From Gaiellasilicea sp963765705 (lineage in GTDB: Bacteria; Actinomycetota; Thermoleophilia; Gaiellales; Gaiellaceae), in NCBI GenBank assembly GCA_963765705.1, contig CAVXXJ010000013.1, positions 372,001 through 436,000 on the forward strand: 64,000 nucleotides of DNA. The letters run 5' to 3'. The first letter of the stretch is position 1, and each line of letters begins with the position of its first letter. A program made the position numbers and the translations under genes. The notes under the pieces are model-generated. The model did not search any database. It saw nothing but the letters and a program-made list of their open reading frames with translations, and was not told the origin of the DNA. Shown here piece after piece: positions 18,665-26,987 of the stretch.

Positions 18665-19366
18665 GTGGCCGTGCTCGTCCGCAGCTGGAACCTCTTTCAC
18701 GGCAATACGCTCCCGCCCGGCCGTCGCAGTCGGCTCGAGCAGATGGTGCGCCTCGCCGCCGCCGACCGCCCGGACGTGCTCTGCCTCCAGGAGGTGCCCC
18801 TCTGGGCGCTGCCGCGCCTGCCGGCGTGGAGTGGAATGAGCGTGCGTCACGTGGTCACGCGCCGCGCCCTGCTCGGCGTGTGGCTCGGCGGGCTGATCAC
18901 GCGCCTGCACAACGGGCTCTTCCGCTCCGCCCTGGCGGGCCAGGCGAACGCGATCCTGCTCGCGCCGGAGCTCGATCCGGCCGAGCACCGGACGCAGCGG
19001 ATCGACGAGCGGCGCCGCGAGCCGCGGTTCTGCCAGGCGGTGCGGCTGGAGGAGCTCGTCGTCGCGAACCTGCACGCCACGAACGACTTCAGCCACCCCG
19101 CGGTCGCGGCGGCGGAGGTCGTGCGGGCCGAGGCGTTCGTCACGGTGGTCGCCGGCAGCCTTCCCTGCATCCTCGCCGGCGACTTCAATCTGCGCGCCGA
19201 GCACCTGCTGGAGCTCGCCGGCTGGTCCGCGCGAGGCCCGGGAATCGACCACGTGCTCGTGCGTGGGCTCACGGCCTCGCCGCTCACCGTGTGGCCCGTC
19301 GATCGCCGCCGTCACAATGGCGCGGTGCTCTCGGACCACGCCCCGGTGGAGGTGAAGATCGGGTGA
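18665..19366 (+). CDS. endonuclease/exonuclease/phosphatase (EEP) family protein
   Basis: 233 aa. The EEP fold is shown by RSWNLFHGN at the N terminus, DVLCLQEVP (catalytic Glu), LHATNDFSH, AGDFNLRA (Asp/Asn pair) and the terminal SDHAPVEV with the catalytic Asp-His. The domain cleaves phosphodiesters or phosphomonoesters in DNA, lipids or nucleotides; the target is unresolved. GTG at 18665 is used; GTG at 18671 is equally possible. The stop overlaps the start of the next gene (GTGA), so the two are coupled. Confidence 0.82.
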   Translation: MAVLVRSWNLFHGNTLPPGRRSRLEQMVRLAAADRPDVLCLQEVPLWALPRLPAWSGMSVRHVVTRRALLGVWLGGLITRLHNGLFRSALAGQANAILLAPELDPAEHRTQRIDERRREPRFCQAVRLEELVVANLHATNDFSHPAVAAAEVVRAEAFVTVVAGSLPCILAGDFNLRAEHLLELAGWSARGPGIDHVLVRGLTASPLTVWPVDRRRHNGAVLSDHAPVEVKIG

Positions 19367-20415
19367 CGCCCGCCGAGGGACGGGCGCTTTTCCCGGTGCT
19401 CGAGCGGCTCGCCTATCTCAACGCGGGCACCTTCGGCCCGGTCGCGCAGGCGACGGCTGACGCCGTGCGGGCGCAGCTCGACGACGAGCTGGAGAACGGA
19501 CGCTTCGGCAAGGAGTACTTCGAGCGCATGCTCGGGTTGCGGACGGAAGCCCGGGCGGCGCTCGGGTCGCTCGTCGGCGCACCGGCGGAGCAGGTGTCGC
19601 TGACGGGCTCGACGACCGATGGCTGCAACATCGTCGTCGGCGGGCTCGACCTCGGCTCCGAGGACGAGGTCGTCACCACCCGTGAGGAGCACTTCGGCCT
19701 GCTGGGGCCTTTGCACGCCAGCGGCGCCCGCGTGGTCGTCGTCGACGCCGATCCCGAGGCGATCCTCGCGGCGGTGACGCCGCGGACGCGTCTGCTGGCG
19801 CTCTCGCACGTGCTCTGGACGACCGGCCGCGTGCTCCCGGTGCGGGAGCTGCGCGAGCAGTCAGGCGTGCCGGTCCTGGTCGACGGCGCGCAGTCGGTCG
19901 GCGCGATCCCCGTCGACGTTCAGGGCGTCGACTTCCTGACCATCTCCGGCCAGAAGTGGCTCTGTGGCCCGGATGCGACCGGCGGCCTGGTCGTTGCCGA
20001 TCCGGAGCGACTGCGCGTCGCCCGGCCGAGCTTCTTCTCGCAGACCGCCTACGAGGAGACGGGCAGCTACGAGCCGGCCGTCGGTGCGGCCCGGTTCGAC
20101 CCCGGCTGGGTCGCGACCGCAAGCCTCGCCGGGCTCGTCGCCGCGCTCGAGCTGCCGCCCGACTGGCGCTTCGAGCGCGCCGCGGCGATGGCCGTACGCT
20201 GTCGGGAGCTCCTGGCGCCGCTCGCGGAGCTCGAACCCGCTGACGCGACGCTCGTTGCCTTCCGCGCCGAGGATCCGCCGGCGCTCGTCGCGAAGCTCTT
20301 CGACGCGGGAGTCGTCGTCCGCGACCTGCCCGGCACCGGCCTCGTCCGTGTCTCGTGCGGCTGGTGGACGAACGAGGACGATCTCGACCGGCTCGTTGCC
20401 GGGCTAGCCGCCTGA
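19363..20415 (+). CDS. class V aminotransferase (cysteine desulfurase-like fold)
   Basis: 350 aa, GTG at 19363. PLP enzyme of fold type I: N-terminal YLNAGTFGPV, GSTTDGCNIV (phosphate-binding loop), SHVLWTTG, VDGAQSVGAIPVDV (the Asp that pairs with the PLP ring) and the Schiff-base Lys in TISGQKWLCGP. The closest group by look is the class V family of isopenicillin epimerase/EgtE-like enzymes rather than true IscS; there is no clear active Cys loop. Substrate unknown. Cotranscribed with the EEP gene; the 3' end overlaps the convergent HD gene by 12 nt. Confidence 0.85.
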   Translation: MTPAEGRALFPVLERLAYLNAGTFGPVAQATADAVRAQLDDELENGRFGKEYFERMLGLRTEARAALGSLVGAPAEQVSLTGSTTDGCNIVVGGLDLGSEDEVVTTREEHFGLLGPLHASGARVVVVDADPEAILAAVTPRTRLLALSHVLWTTGRVLPVRELREQSGVPVLVDGAQSVGAIPVDVQGVDFLTISGQKWLCGPDATGGLVVADPERLRVARPSFFSQTAYEETGSYEPAVGAARFDPGWVATASLAGLVAALELPPDWRFERAAAMAVRCRELLAPLAELEPADATLVAFRAEDPPALVAKLFDAGVVVRDLPGTGLVRVSCGWWTNEDDLDRLVAGLAA

Positions 20416-20973
20416 GGTCGGCAGGCCGAGCTCCTTCGCGATCGGCTGCAGCGCGGCGACGACGTTCGCGATGTGCTCGTCGAGCTCGACGCCGATCAGC
20501 TCGGCGCCCGCGTACACCTCGTCTCGGTGGACCCCCGCCGCGAACGACGGCTGCTTCAGCTTCTTCTTGACCGACTTGGGCTCCAGGCCTTCGAGGCCGG
20601 TGGGCCGGACGAGCCCGCACGCGTGGACGAAGCCGGAGAGCTCGTCGCAGGCGAAGAGCGTCTTCTTCAGCGGTGTGTCGCGTGGCATCGCGAGGTGCTC
20701 TGCGTGCGAGAGCACCGCTTCGATCACGATCTCCGGATAGCCCTCCTCGCGCAGGATCGGGGCGCCGTCCTGCGGGTGCTTGTCGAGCGTGGGGTGGATC
20801 TCGTAGTCGAAGTCGTGCAGGAGCGCCGTGACCGCCCAGAGCTCCTCGTCCTCGCCGAGGCGCCGTGCGTACGAGCGCGTCGACGCTTCGACGGCGAGCG
20901 CGTGCCGCCGCAGCGACTCGCTCTTCGTGTAGCGAGTCAGCGTCTCCCAGGCCCTGTCGCGCGTCACGTCCAC
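20404..20973 (-). CDS. HD-domain metal-dependent phosphohydrolase
   Basis: 189 aa. HD-superfamily ligands are visible in order: H in SLRRHALAVEA, HD in LLHDFDYEIHP, H in KHPQDGAPIL, and SHAEH before the C-terminal helices (KSVKKKLKQPSFAAGV). Such small HDIG-type proteins hydrolyse nucleotides or other phosphates; the substrate is unknown. GTG at 20973 is chosen, with GTG at 20967 as an alternative. It is divergent from murA with a 27-nt gap. Confidence 0.8.
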   Translation of the reverse strand: MDVTRDRAWETLTRYTKSESLRRHALAVEASTRSYARRLGEDEELWAVTALLHDFDYEIHPTLDKHPQDGAPILREEGYPEIVIEAVLSHAEHLAMPRDTPLKKTLFACDELSGFVHACGLVRPTGLEGLEPKSVKKKLKQPSFAAGVHRDEVYAGAELIGVELDEHIANVVAALQPIAKELGLPTSGG

Positions 20974-21000
20974 AAGCCGACTACGATACCCCGCCTCGAC

Positions 21001-22305
21001 ATGGCGATTACGCTCTCCACCGGAATGCAGGCCTTCGTGATCGAGGGCGGACGCCCACTCGGCGGGACGATCCGCGTCGCCGGAAACAAGAACGGAGCCC
21101 TGCCGATCCTCGCGGCCTGCGTGCTCGCAACCGAGCCGGTGCATCTGACGAACGTTCCTCGCATCCGCGACGTGCAGACGATGCTCGAGCTGCTCGCGGA
21201 CATCGGTGCGGAGGTCGACTGGACCGGCGAGAACGACATCACGATCGACCCGACGGGGGTGAACAAGACCGAGCTCGACGAGGTGCTGTGTCGCCGCATC
21301 CGGGCTTCGTTCCTGCTCGCGGGCCCGCTCCTCGCGCGCTTCGGCCGCGCGTTCGTGCCGCCTCCCGGCGGCGATGTGATCGGCCGTCGCCGCCTCGACC
21401 CTCACATCCACGGCCTGGCCGAGCTCGGCGTCGAGATCGAGATCGACGGCCGCTACGAGATGACCGCGACGACGCTCCGCGGAACATCGGTCTTCCTCGA
21501 CGAGGCGAGCGTGATGGCGACGGAGAACGTCGTCATGGCAGCTGTGCTCGCCGACGGCGAGACCGTGATCGGGAACGCAGCCTGCGAGCCGCACGTTCAG
21601 GATCTCTGCCGCTTCCTCGTCTCGCTCGGCGCGCAGATCCAGGGGATCGAGTCGAACGTGCTGCGCATCCAGGGCGTCGAGACCCTCTCGGGTGGAGAGT
21701 GGCGCGTCGCTCCGGAGCACATCGAGGTCGGCAGCTTCATCGGCCTCGCCGCGGCGACCGGGAGCGATCTGACGATCGAGGCCGTCGAGCCGCGCGATCT
21801 GATCTCGATCCTGCCCGCGTTCGAGCGGCTCGGCGTCCGGGTCGAGGTCGGAGAGACGACCGTGCGCGTGCCGCCCGGCCAGCGGCTGGAGATCCAGGAC
21901 GATCTCGGCGGTCAGATCCCGAAGATCGAGGACGGCCCGTGGCCCGCGTTCCCGGCCGACCTGACGTCGATCGCCGTCGTCACCGCGACGCAGGCGCACG
22001 GCACGATTCTCGTCTTCGAGAAGATGTTCGAGAGCCGGCTCTTCTTCGTCGACAAGCTCGTCGCGATGGGCGCCCGGATCATCCTCTGCGATCCGCACCG
22101 GGCGGTCGTCACCGGCCCTGCGCAGCTCTACGGCGAGCGGCTCACCAGCCCTGACATCCGCGCCGGCATGGCGATGTTGATCGCAGCGCTCTGCGCGGAG
22201 GGGACGTCGACGATCGGGAACGTCGGGGAGATCGACCGTGGCTACGAGCGGATCGACGAGCGCCTGCGCAATCTCGGCGCCAGCATCGAGCGCATCGACG
22301 TCTGA
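21001..22305 (+). CDS. murA: UDP-N-acetylglucosamine 1-carboxyvinyltransferase (MurA), Asp-type active site
   Basis: Transfers enolpyruvate from PEP to UDP-GlcNAc, the first committed step of peptidoglycan synthesis. 434 aa, ATG at 21001. EPSP-synthase-like repeats are clear: VAGNKNGALPILAA (with the conserved Lys-Asn), RASFLLAGPLLARFG, PHIHGLAELG, ATENVVMAAVLADG, DLTSIAVVTATQAHG, FESRLFFVDKL. At the catalytic loop the usual PGGCAIG is PGGDVIG: residue 125 is Asp (codon 21373-21375) where most MurA have the Cys alkylated by fosfomycin. Asp-type MurA is known in mycobacteria and others and is intrinsically fosfomycin resistant. An HD gene lies divergently upstream. Confidence 0.95.
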   Translation: MAITLSTGMQAFVIEGGRPLGGTIRVAGNKNGALPILAACVLATEPVHLTNVPRIRDVQTMLELLADIGAEVDWTGENDITIDPTGVNKTELDEVLCRRIRASFLLAGPLLARFGRAFVPPPGGDVIGRRRLDPHIHGLAELGVEIEIDGRYEMTATTLRGTSVFLDEASVMATENVVMAAVLADGETVIGNAACEPHVQDLCRFLVSLGAQIQGIESNVLRIQGVETLSGGEWRVAPEHIEVGSFIGLAAATGSDLTIEAVEPRDLISILPAFERLGVRVEVGETTVRVPPGQRLEIQDDLGGQIPKIEDGPWPAFPADLTSIAVVTATQAHGTILVFEKMFESRLFFVDKLVAMGARIILCDPHRAVVTGPAQLYGERLTSPDIRAGMAMLIAALCAEGTSTIGNVGEIDRGYERIDERLRNLGASIERIDV

Positions 22306-22349
22306 CTACCTGAGAGTCAGCGTGATCGACTTCGATTACGCTCGCGCTG

Positions 22350-22835
22350 ATGAGTGCCCGTGTCACAGTGGGGCCGGGACCGGCAAACGTCGCCACCGGC
22401 GTCCCCGTGCTCGACCATCTGCTGACGCTGCTCGCCCGTAGCGGACGGTTCGAGCTCGCGCTCGAGCTGCCACCGGGCGACGTCGAGGAGGAGGTCGCCG
22501 ACGCCGGTCGCGCGCTCGGCGAAGTGTTCGAGCCGCTGCTCCGCGCGGACGGCGCCGCCGGGCACGGCTCGGCGTTCATGCCGGCCGACGAGGCACTTGC
22601 GCAGGTGGCGCTCGAGACGTCGCCGCGGCCGCTCGTCGCCAGCAACGTCGACCTGACCGAAGCCCGGGCGGGCGGGCTCGGGAGCGACCTCGCCGCGCGC
22701 TTCCTCGACGCGTTCGCGCACGCCGCCGGCCTGACCCTGCACGTCCGGCTGATCGACGGCGAGGATTCGCGCCACGTTCTCGAAGCCATCTTCAAAGCGC
22801 TCGGAGCTGCGCTGTCTCAAGCTTGCGCAAGATGA
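22350..22835 (+). CDS. degenerate HisB-like (imidazoleglycerol-phosphate dehydratase fold) protein
   Basis: 161 aa, ATG at 22350. The HisB fold shows in TGVPVLDHLLTLLARSGRF, DEALAQVALETSPRP, FLDAFAHAAGLTLHVRL and RHVLEAIFKALGAALSQA. However the first HHxxED metal motif is replaced by residues ~43-53 (GDVEEEVADAG), and the second HHxxEA motif has lost its first His (RHVLEA). At least three Mn ligands are therefore missing, so dehydratase activity is unlikely. It lies 44 nt after murA in the same direction, not in a his operon. The function is probably new or structural. Its TGA stop sits inside the first hairpin of a repeated element. Confidence 0.75.
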   Translation: MSARVTVGPGPANVATGVPVLDHLLTLLARSGRFELALELPPGDVEEEVADAGRALGEVFEPLLRADGAAGHGSAFMPADEALAQVALETSPRPLVASNVDLTEARAGGLGSDLAARFLDAFAHAAGLTLHVRLIDGEDSRHVLEAIFKALGAALSQACAR

Positions 22836-22895
22836 ACATCCGCGGAAGCGGATGTTCATCGGGCGAAGACCCCTAAAGGGGCCGCTTCGCGGCCC
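22831..22895 (+). repeat. three-hairpin intergenic element, copy 1
   Basis: Hairpin I: 13-bp perfect stem GATGAACATCCGC / GCGGATGTTCATC closed by a GGAA loop (22831-22860). Then the conserved block GCGAAGACCCCTAAAGG. Hairpin II pairs CCCC with GGGG around TAAA (22870-22881), and hairpin III pairs GGGCCGC with GCGGCCC around TTC (22879-22895). II and III compete for the same G run. The element lies between the HisB-like stop and ridA. Confidence 0.75.
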
Positions 22896-22923
22896 GACCC
22901 ATCCCACGACCTCGAGGAGAGAC

Positions 22924-23310
22924 ATGCCAGAGAAGGAGATCGTTCGGACCGAAGCCGCGCCGGCGCCTTTTCAGGGCGCGCCCTACAACCAGGCCGTCAA
23001 GGCCGGCGGTCTCGTCTTCACGGCCGGCCAGGTGGGCCTCCAGCCCGGTGGCGAGATGGCCGGCGCCGGGATCGCGGAACAGACCGAGCAGGTGATGCAG
23101 AACCTGCGCGCGATCCTCGAGGAGGCAGGCAGCGGGCTCGACAGGCTCGTCAAGACGACCGTGTTCCTGCAGAACTTCGACGACTTCGCCGCGATGAACG
23201 AGGTGTACGCGAGCCACGTCGGCGACAGCCCGCCCGCCCGCTCGACGGTCGAGGTGTCGAAGCTCCCCTCCGGGGCGCTCGTCGAAATCGAGGCGGTCGC
23301 GCTGCTGTAG
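22924..23310 (+). CDS. ridA: RidA/YjgF/Rid family reactive imine deaminase
   Basis: 128 aa, ATG at 22924 preceded by a GAGGAGA ribosome site. Family hallmarks: GAPYNQAVKAGGLVFTAGQ near the N terminus, EQTEQVMQNLRAILEEAG, VKTTVFLQNFDDFAAMN and the C-terminal PPARSTVEVSKLP with the active-site Arg and Glu in VEIEAVA. RidA hydrolyses reactive enamine/imine intermediates formed by PLP enzymes. Intact. It is flanked on both sides by copies of the three-hairpin element in the same orientation. Confidence 0.92.
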   Translation: MPEKEIVRTEAAPAPFQGAPYNQAVKAGGLVFTAGQVGLQPGGEMAGAGIAEQTEQVMQNLRAILEEAGSGLDRLVKTTVFLQNFDDFAAMNEVYASHVGDSPPARSTVEVSKLPSGALVEIEAVALL

Positions 23311-23319
23311 TTGGCGCAA

Positions 23320-23382
23320 GGTGAGCACCCGCGGAAGCGGGTGCTCACCGCGCGAAGACCCCTAAAGGAGCCGCTTCGCGGC
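23320..23382 (+). repeat. three-hairpin intergenic element, copy 2
   Basis: Hairpin I: GGTGAGCACCCGC / GCGGGTGCTCACC with a GGAA loop (23320-23349). Compared with copy 1, three stem positions differ and all three partners change with them (A-T to G-C twice, T-A to C-G once). The conserved block GCGAAGACCCCTAAAGG and a GCCGC-TTC-GCGGC hairpin (23370-23382) follow. It lies between ridA and cca, 9 nt after the ridA stop. Confidence 0.75.
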
Positions 23383-23416
23383 CCAAGACCGCGTCGCCTT
23401 CGGCCGCTCGGCCACA

Positions 23417-24790
23417 ATGGGCGCCGTGTGGAACTCGGTCGCCGACTACGTGCACTCGCTGGGCCTCGACGCCTACGTCGTCGGCGGCGCGGTCCGGGAC
23501 GAGCTGCTCGGGATCCCCGTTCGCGAGCGCGACTTCGTCGTCCCCGGGGTCGGCCACGCCGAGCTGCGCGCCGCGCTCGAGCCACACGGCCGGGTCGAGG
23601 ATCTGATCGTCGCCGAGCAGCGGGTGGGAGTACGCCTGCTGCCGCGGGACAAGGACGCGCGGGCCTTGCAGCCGGCGGGGATCGAGTTCGCGCCGCCGCG
23701 CGTCGAGCACTCGACCGGGCCGGGCCGCCACGACTTCGAGATCGTCGCCGACGCCGGGATCTCGCTCGAGCAGGACATGGAGCGCCGCGACTTCACGATC
23801 AACGCGATCGCGCGGCGGCTCGAGACCGGCGACGTGCTCGATCCGTTGGGCGGCCGCGACGACCTCGAGCGCCGTGTTCTCCGCACCACGAGCCCGACGA
23901 GCTTCCGGGACGACCCGCTGCGGATCGTGCGTGGCCTGCGGTTCGTCTCGCAGCTCGGCTTCGACCCCGACGAGGACACGCTGCGCCAGATGCGCGAGTG
24001 GGCGCCGCAGCTCGAGCACGTCTCGGGCGAGCGGATCGGCGGTGGGCTCGCCGCCGACGGGCTCGGCGAGCTCTCGAAGCTCCTGCTCGGCGCTCATCCG
24101 GCGAAGGCGCTCCGGCTCGCCCGCGACACCGGAGTGCTCCTGCACCTGCTGCCGGAGCTCGGTCCTTCGATCGGCTACGACCAGCAGAGCGACCGCCAGC
24201 ATCTGACGCTGGACGAGCACGTGTTCACCGTCGTGCAGGCGGGCGCAGGCGCGAGCGTGCCGCTGGAGGTGCGTCTGGCGACGCTCCTGCACGATCTCGG
24301 CAAGCCGGAGGCGGAGCGGGAGGGAGGCGACCACGCGGCGATCGGGGCGGCCATGGCTGCACGAGCGCTCTCGCGCCTCCGTTATCCCACGAGGCTCCGG
24401 GACTACGTCGTCAGGCTCGTCCGCGAGCACCCGTTCGATCCGCAGGGCGAGCCGGCGCCGGTGGACGCGCGCCGCTTCCTCGCCCGGCACGGCGAGCGCC
24501 TCGCGCTCGACCTGCTCGCGCACCGCGCGGCCGATCTGGCCGGGAAGACCGTCCCCGACAGCGACTGGGAATGGCTCGGCCGCTTCCGGACGCTGGTCGA
24601 GCAGGAGCGCGGGCAGCCGCACCGGCTCGCCGACCTCCACGTCGACGGGAGCGACCTGATCGTCTCGGCCGGCTTCTCCGAGGGGCCGGAGCTCGGCAGC
24701 GTGCTGCGGGCGTTGCTCGACGAGGTCGTCGAGGATCCGGAGCGGAATACCCGCGACTACCTCCTCTCCCGCGCCAAGGAGCTCGTGTGA
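23417..24790 (+). CDS. cca: CCA-adding tRNA nucleotidyltransferase / poly(A) polymerase family
   Basis: 457 aa, ATG at 23417. Class II nucleotidyltransferase head: YVVGGAVRDELLG, the acidic pair in RERDFVVPG (only one Asp evident there), RRDFTINAIA, FRDDPLRIVRGLRF. A C-terminal HD domain is present (LLHDLGKPEAE). CCA enzymes add or repair the tRNA 3' CCA; the tRNA in this window lacks an encoded CCA, which fits. The usual motif A reads DxD; here the second position needs checking, so poly(A)-polymerase-like or paralogous activity is possible. Overlaps the pgeF start by 4 nt. Confidence 0.82.
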   Translation: MGAVWNSVADYVHSLGLDAYVVGGAVRDELLGIPVRERDFVVPGVGHAELRAALEPHGRVEDLIVAEQRVGVRLLPRDKDARALQPAGIEFAPPRVEHSTGPGRHDFEIVADAGISLEQDMERRDFTINAIARRLETGDVLDPLGGRDDLERRVLRTTSPTSFRDDPLRIVRGLRFVSQLGFDPDEDTLRQMREWAPQLEHVSGERIGGGLAADGLGELSKLLLGAHPAKALRLARDTGVLLHLLPELGPSIGYDQQSDRQHLTLDEHVFTVVQAGAGASVPLEVRLATLLHDLGKPEAEREGGDHAAIGAAMAARALSRLRYPTRLRDYVVRLVREHPFDPQGEPAPVDARRFLARHGERLALDLLAHRAADLAGKTVPDSDWEWLGRFRTLVEQERGQPHRLADLHVDGSDLIVSAGFSEGPELGSVLRALLDEVVEDPERNTRDYLLSRAKELV

Positions 24791-25485
24791 TCCGCTGGCA
24801 GCCGCCCGGCCCCTACGAGGTCGCGTTCTCGACGCGCGCCGGCGGCGTCAGCGAGGGGCCGTACGACTCGCTGAATCTCGGGCGCATGACCGGCGACGAC
24901 GTCGAGCGGGTCGACGAGAATCGCCGTCGGCTCTGCGCGGAGGTGGGCGCCGTCCCGGACCGGCTCGCGCTCAACCGGCAGATCCACTCGAACCTCGTCC
25001 TCTGCGCCGAGCCCGGCTCGCGCGGCGAGCCGGGCGACGGGCTCTGGACCGAGGAGCCCGATCTGCCCGTGCTGGCGATGAGCGCCGACTGCCTGCCGAT
25101 CGCACTTGCGCGGGTCGGAGCCGGCCCGCCGGGGGTGGCCGTGCTGCACGCGGGCTGGCGCGGCCTGCTGGCGGGGATCCTCGCCGAAGGGGTTCGCGCG
25201 CTCGGCGGCAGGGCACATGCCGCGATCGGGCCGGCGATCGGGCCGTGCTGCTACGACGTCGGCGCCGAGGTATCGGCTCCCTTCGCGGAGGCGTTCGGAG
25301 GGGACCTGGTGCACGGCCGCAACCTCGACCTGTGGACCGCTGCCGAACGGGCGCTGCGCGCGGCGGGCGTCGAGGAGATCGAGCGAGTCGACCTCTGCAC
25401 GTCTTGCAATCCTGAGCTGTTCTTCTCGCACCGCCGGACGGGGAAGCCGCGCGGCGTCCAGGGCGTGATCGCACGTGTCGCCTGA
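24787..25485 (+). CDS. pgeF: YfiH/PgeF-type purine nucleoside phosphorylase (laccase-domain) protein
   Basis: 232 aa, GTG at 24787 overlapping the cca stop. Family motifs: FSTRAGGVSEGPYDSLNLG, LNRQIHSN (His), SADCLPIAL (Cys), AVLHAGWRGLLAGI (His) and AIGPAIGPCCYDVG, the Zn/active-site set of DUF152 proteins. Members act as purine nucleoside phosphorylase/adenosine deaminase, and PgeF has been linked to peptidoglycan editing fidelity. Its place in front of yggS and sepF is the standard actinobacterial division-cluster order. Confidence 0.9.
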   Translation: MIRWQPPGPYEVAFSTRAGGVSEGPYDSLNLGRMTGDDVERVDENRRRLCAEVGAVPDRLALNRQIHSNLVLCAEPGSRGEPGDGLWTEEPDLPVLAMSADCLPIALARVGAGPPGVAVLHAGWRGLLAGILAEGVRALGGRAHAAIGPAIGPCCYDVGAEVSAPFAEAFGGDLVHGRNLDLWTAAERALRAAGVEEIERVDLCTSCNPELFFSHRRTGKPRGVQGVIARVA

Positions 25486-26069
25486 CGCCGTCCGGGCGGC
25501 CTACGAGCGCATCCGCACCGAGGTCGGGAGCGGCGTGACGGTCGTTGCCGCGACGAAGTACGTGTCGGTCGAGGACATGGCCGTGCTCGCGGAAGCCGGG
25601 GTCGAGGTCGTGGGGGAGAACCGTGCCCAGGACCTCGAGCGCAAGCACGCGGTCTACGGCGACGCGTTTCGCTGGCACTTCATCGGCCACCTGCAGTCGA
25701 ACAAGGCGAAGGTCGTCAACGGGATCTGCGAGCTCGTCCACTCACTCGGCTCCGAGTCGGCCGCGAGCCGCCTCACAGTGCCCGCGCTCGTCGAGGTGAA
25801 CCTCTCCGGAGAGAGCTCGAAGTCGGGCGTGGCGCCCGAAGCGGATCGGCGAGCTCCTGCGCTCCTACGGGGATGTCCGCGGGTTGATGACGATGCCGCC
25901 GGCGGCCGACGACCCGGAGGCGTCACGGTCGTTCTTCCGCCGTTTGCGTGAGCTCGCGGCCGAGCACGGGCTGCACGAGCTGTCGATGGGCACCTCGCAG
26001 GACTACCGCGTCGCCGCCGAGGAGGGCGCCACCCTGATACGTGTGGGGTCCGTCCTCTATGGGCCATAA
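25475..26069 (+). CDS. PLP homeostasis protein YggS/PLPBP (one frameshift)
   Basis: Binds PLP and buffers vitamin B6 and amino-acid pools; not a catalytic racemase. GTG at 25475 overlaps pgeF by 11 nt. VVAATKYVSVEDM carries the PLP Lys; GENRAQDLERK, WHFIGHLQSNKAK, VEVNLSGESSKSG, then (after an indel near 25848) RIGELLRSYGDVRGLMTMPP and ELSMGTSQDYRVA with the phosphate-binding region. The segment between SESAASRL and TVPALVEVNL is shorter than usual, so a small in-frame loss there is possible. Ends at 26069, 14 nt before sepF. Confidence 0.9.
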
Positions 26070-26083
26070 TCTTCCCTGCACCT

Positions 26084-26629
26084 ATGGGATTTGCCGACGT
26101 CTGGAACCGTACGCTCGTCTACTTCGGCATCGCCGAGGAGGACGACTGGGACGAGGACGGCTATGCGACCAACGAGGAGCTCCAGCGCAGCTACGGCGCC
26201 CGTGAGCGGGCGAACGTGCGGCGTCTCCAGCCCCGCCGCGGCCGCGACTTCGACGACTGGACCGACCCCGAGCCGGCGGCCGACAGCACGGCCGTGATCC
26301 GCCCTACGACCCGCCTCCGCGGCGTCGAGGCGGTGCCCAATCCGGCGAACGTGAAGGTGCACCTCGTCATCCCGCGGAGCTTCAACGACGCCCAGCAGAT
26401 CGCCGACCGCTTCAAGGACGGCGTCCCGGTCATCCTCAACCTCCAGAGCGCAGACCAGGATCTCTCCAAGCGCCTGATCGACTTCGCCAGCGGCCTCACC
26501 TACGCGCTCGACGGCGGCATGCAGCGCGTCGCGGACAAGGTCTTCCTGCTGACGCCCCGCAACGTCGAGGTGTCGGCGGAGGAGCGTGCGAGGATGCTCG
26601 AGCGCGGCGGGTTCTTCAACCAGGCGTAG
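26084..26629 (+). CDS. sepF: cell division protein SepF
   Basis: 181 aa. The N-terminal amphipathic membrane anchor MGFADVWNRTLVYFGI is followed by an acidic, disordered linker (DDWDEDGY, DFDDWTDPEP). The SepF core has VHLVIPRSFNDAQQIADRF, PVILNLQSADQDLSKRLIDFASGL, ALDGGMQRVADKVFLLTP and NVEVS. SepF tethers FtsZ to the membrane and is the main FtsZ anchor in actinobacteria. Intact, in the yggS-sepF-yggT-divIVA order that supports the call. Confidence 0.95.
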   Translation: MGFADVWNRTLVYFGIAEEDDWDEDGYATNEELQRSYGARERANVRRLQPRRGRDFDDWTDPEPAADSTAVIRPTTRLRGVEAVPNPANVKVHLVIPRSFNDAQQIADRFKDGVPVILNLQSADQDLSKRLIDFASGLTYALDGGMQRVADKVFLLTPRNVEVSAEERARMLERGGFFNQA

Positions 26630-26655
26630 GAAAGCCGCCATACAAGGAGAACGAC

Positions 26656-26973
26656 ATGCTCATGGGCGGTCTTCTCGCCAGCACGACCTTGCTCGCAGAC
26701 CTCGGCTCGCAACTCGCGAACTTCGTCGGCGTGTTCATCTACGTCTACATCCTGCTGCTGCTCGCGTACATCCTCACGTCGTGGATCCGGCTCCCGTATC
26801 GACCGTGGCTGAACCGCGTGCAGCGGTTCCTGTACGACGTCTGCGACCCCTACCTGCGGATCTTCCGGCGATTCCTGCCGCCGATCGGGCCGCTCGACCT
26901 GTCGCCGATGGTCGGGGTGATCGTCCTGATCATCCTCCAGGGAGTCCTCACCTCGCTGCTCGAGCGGCTGTAG
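26656..26973 (+). CDS. YggT family membrane protein
   Basis: 105 aa with two long hydrophobic segments (residues ~17-37 and ~80-100) joined by the conserved SWIRLPYRPWLNRVQRFLYDVCDPYLRIFRRFLPP loop, of which the NRVQRFLYDVCDPYL part is diagnostic for YggT. An AAGGAG ribosome site lies 8 nt before the ATG. YggT proteins occur in division clusters and are thought to assist membrane-linked division or osmotic functions. Neighbours sepF and divIVA agree. Confidence 0.9.
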   Translation: MLMGGLLASTTLLADLGSQLANFVGVFIYVYILLLLAYILTSWIRLPYRPWLNRVQRFLYDVCDPYLRIFRRFLPPIGPLDLSPMVGVIVLIILQGVLTSLLERL

Positions 26974-26987
26974 GGAAGGAGAGCCCG

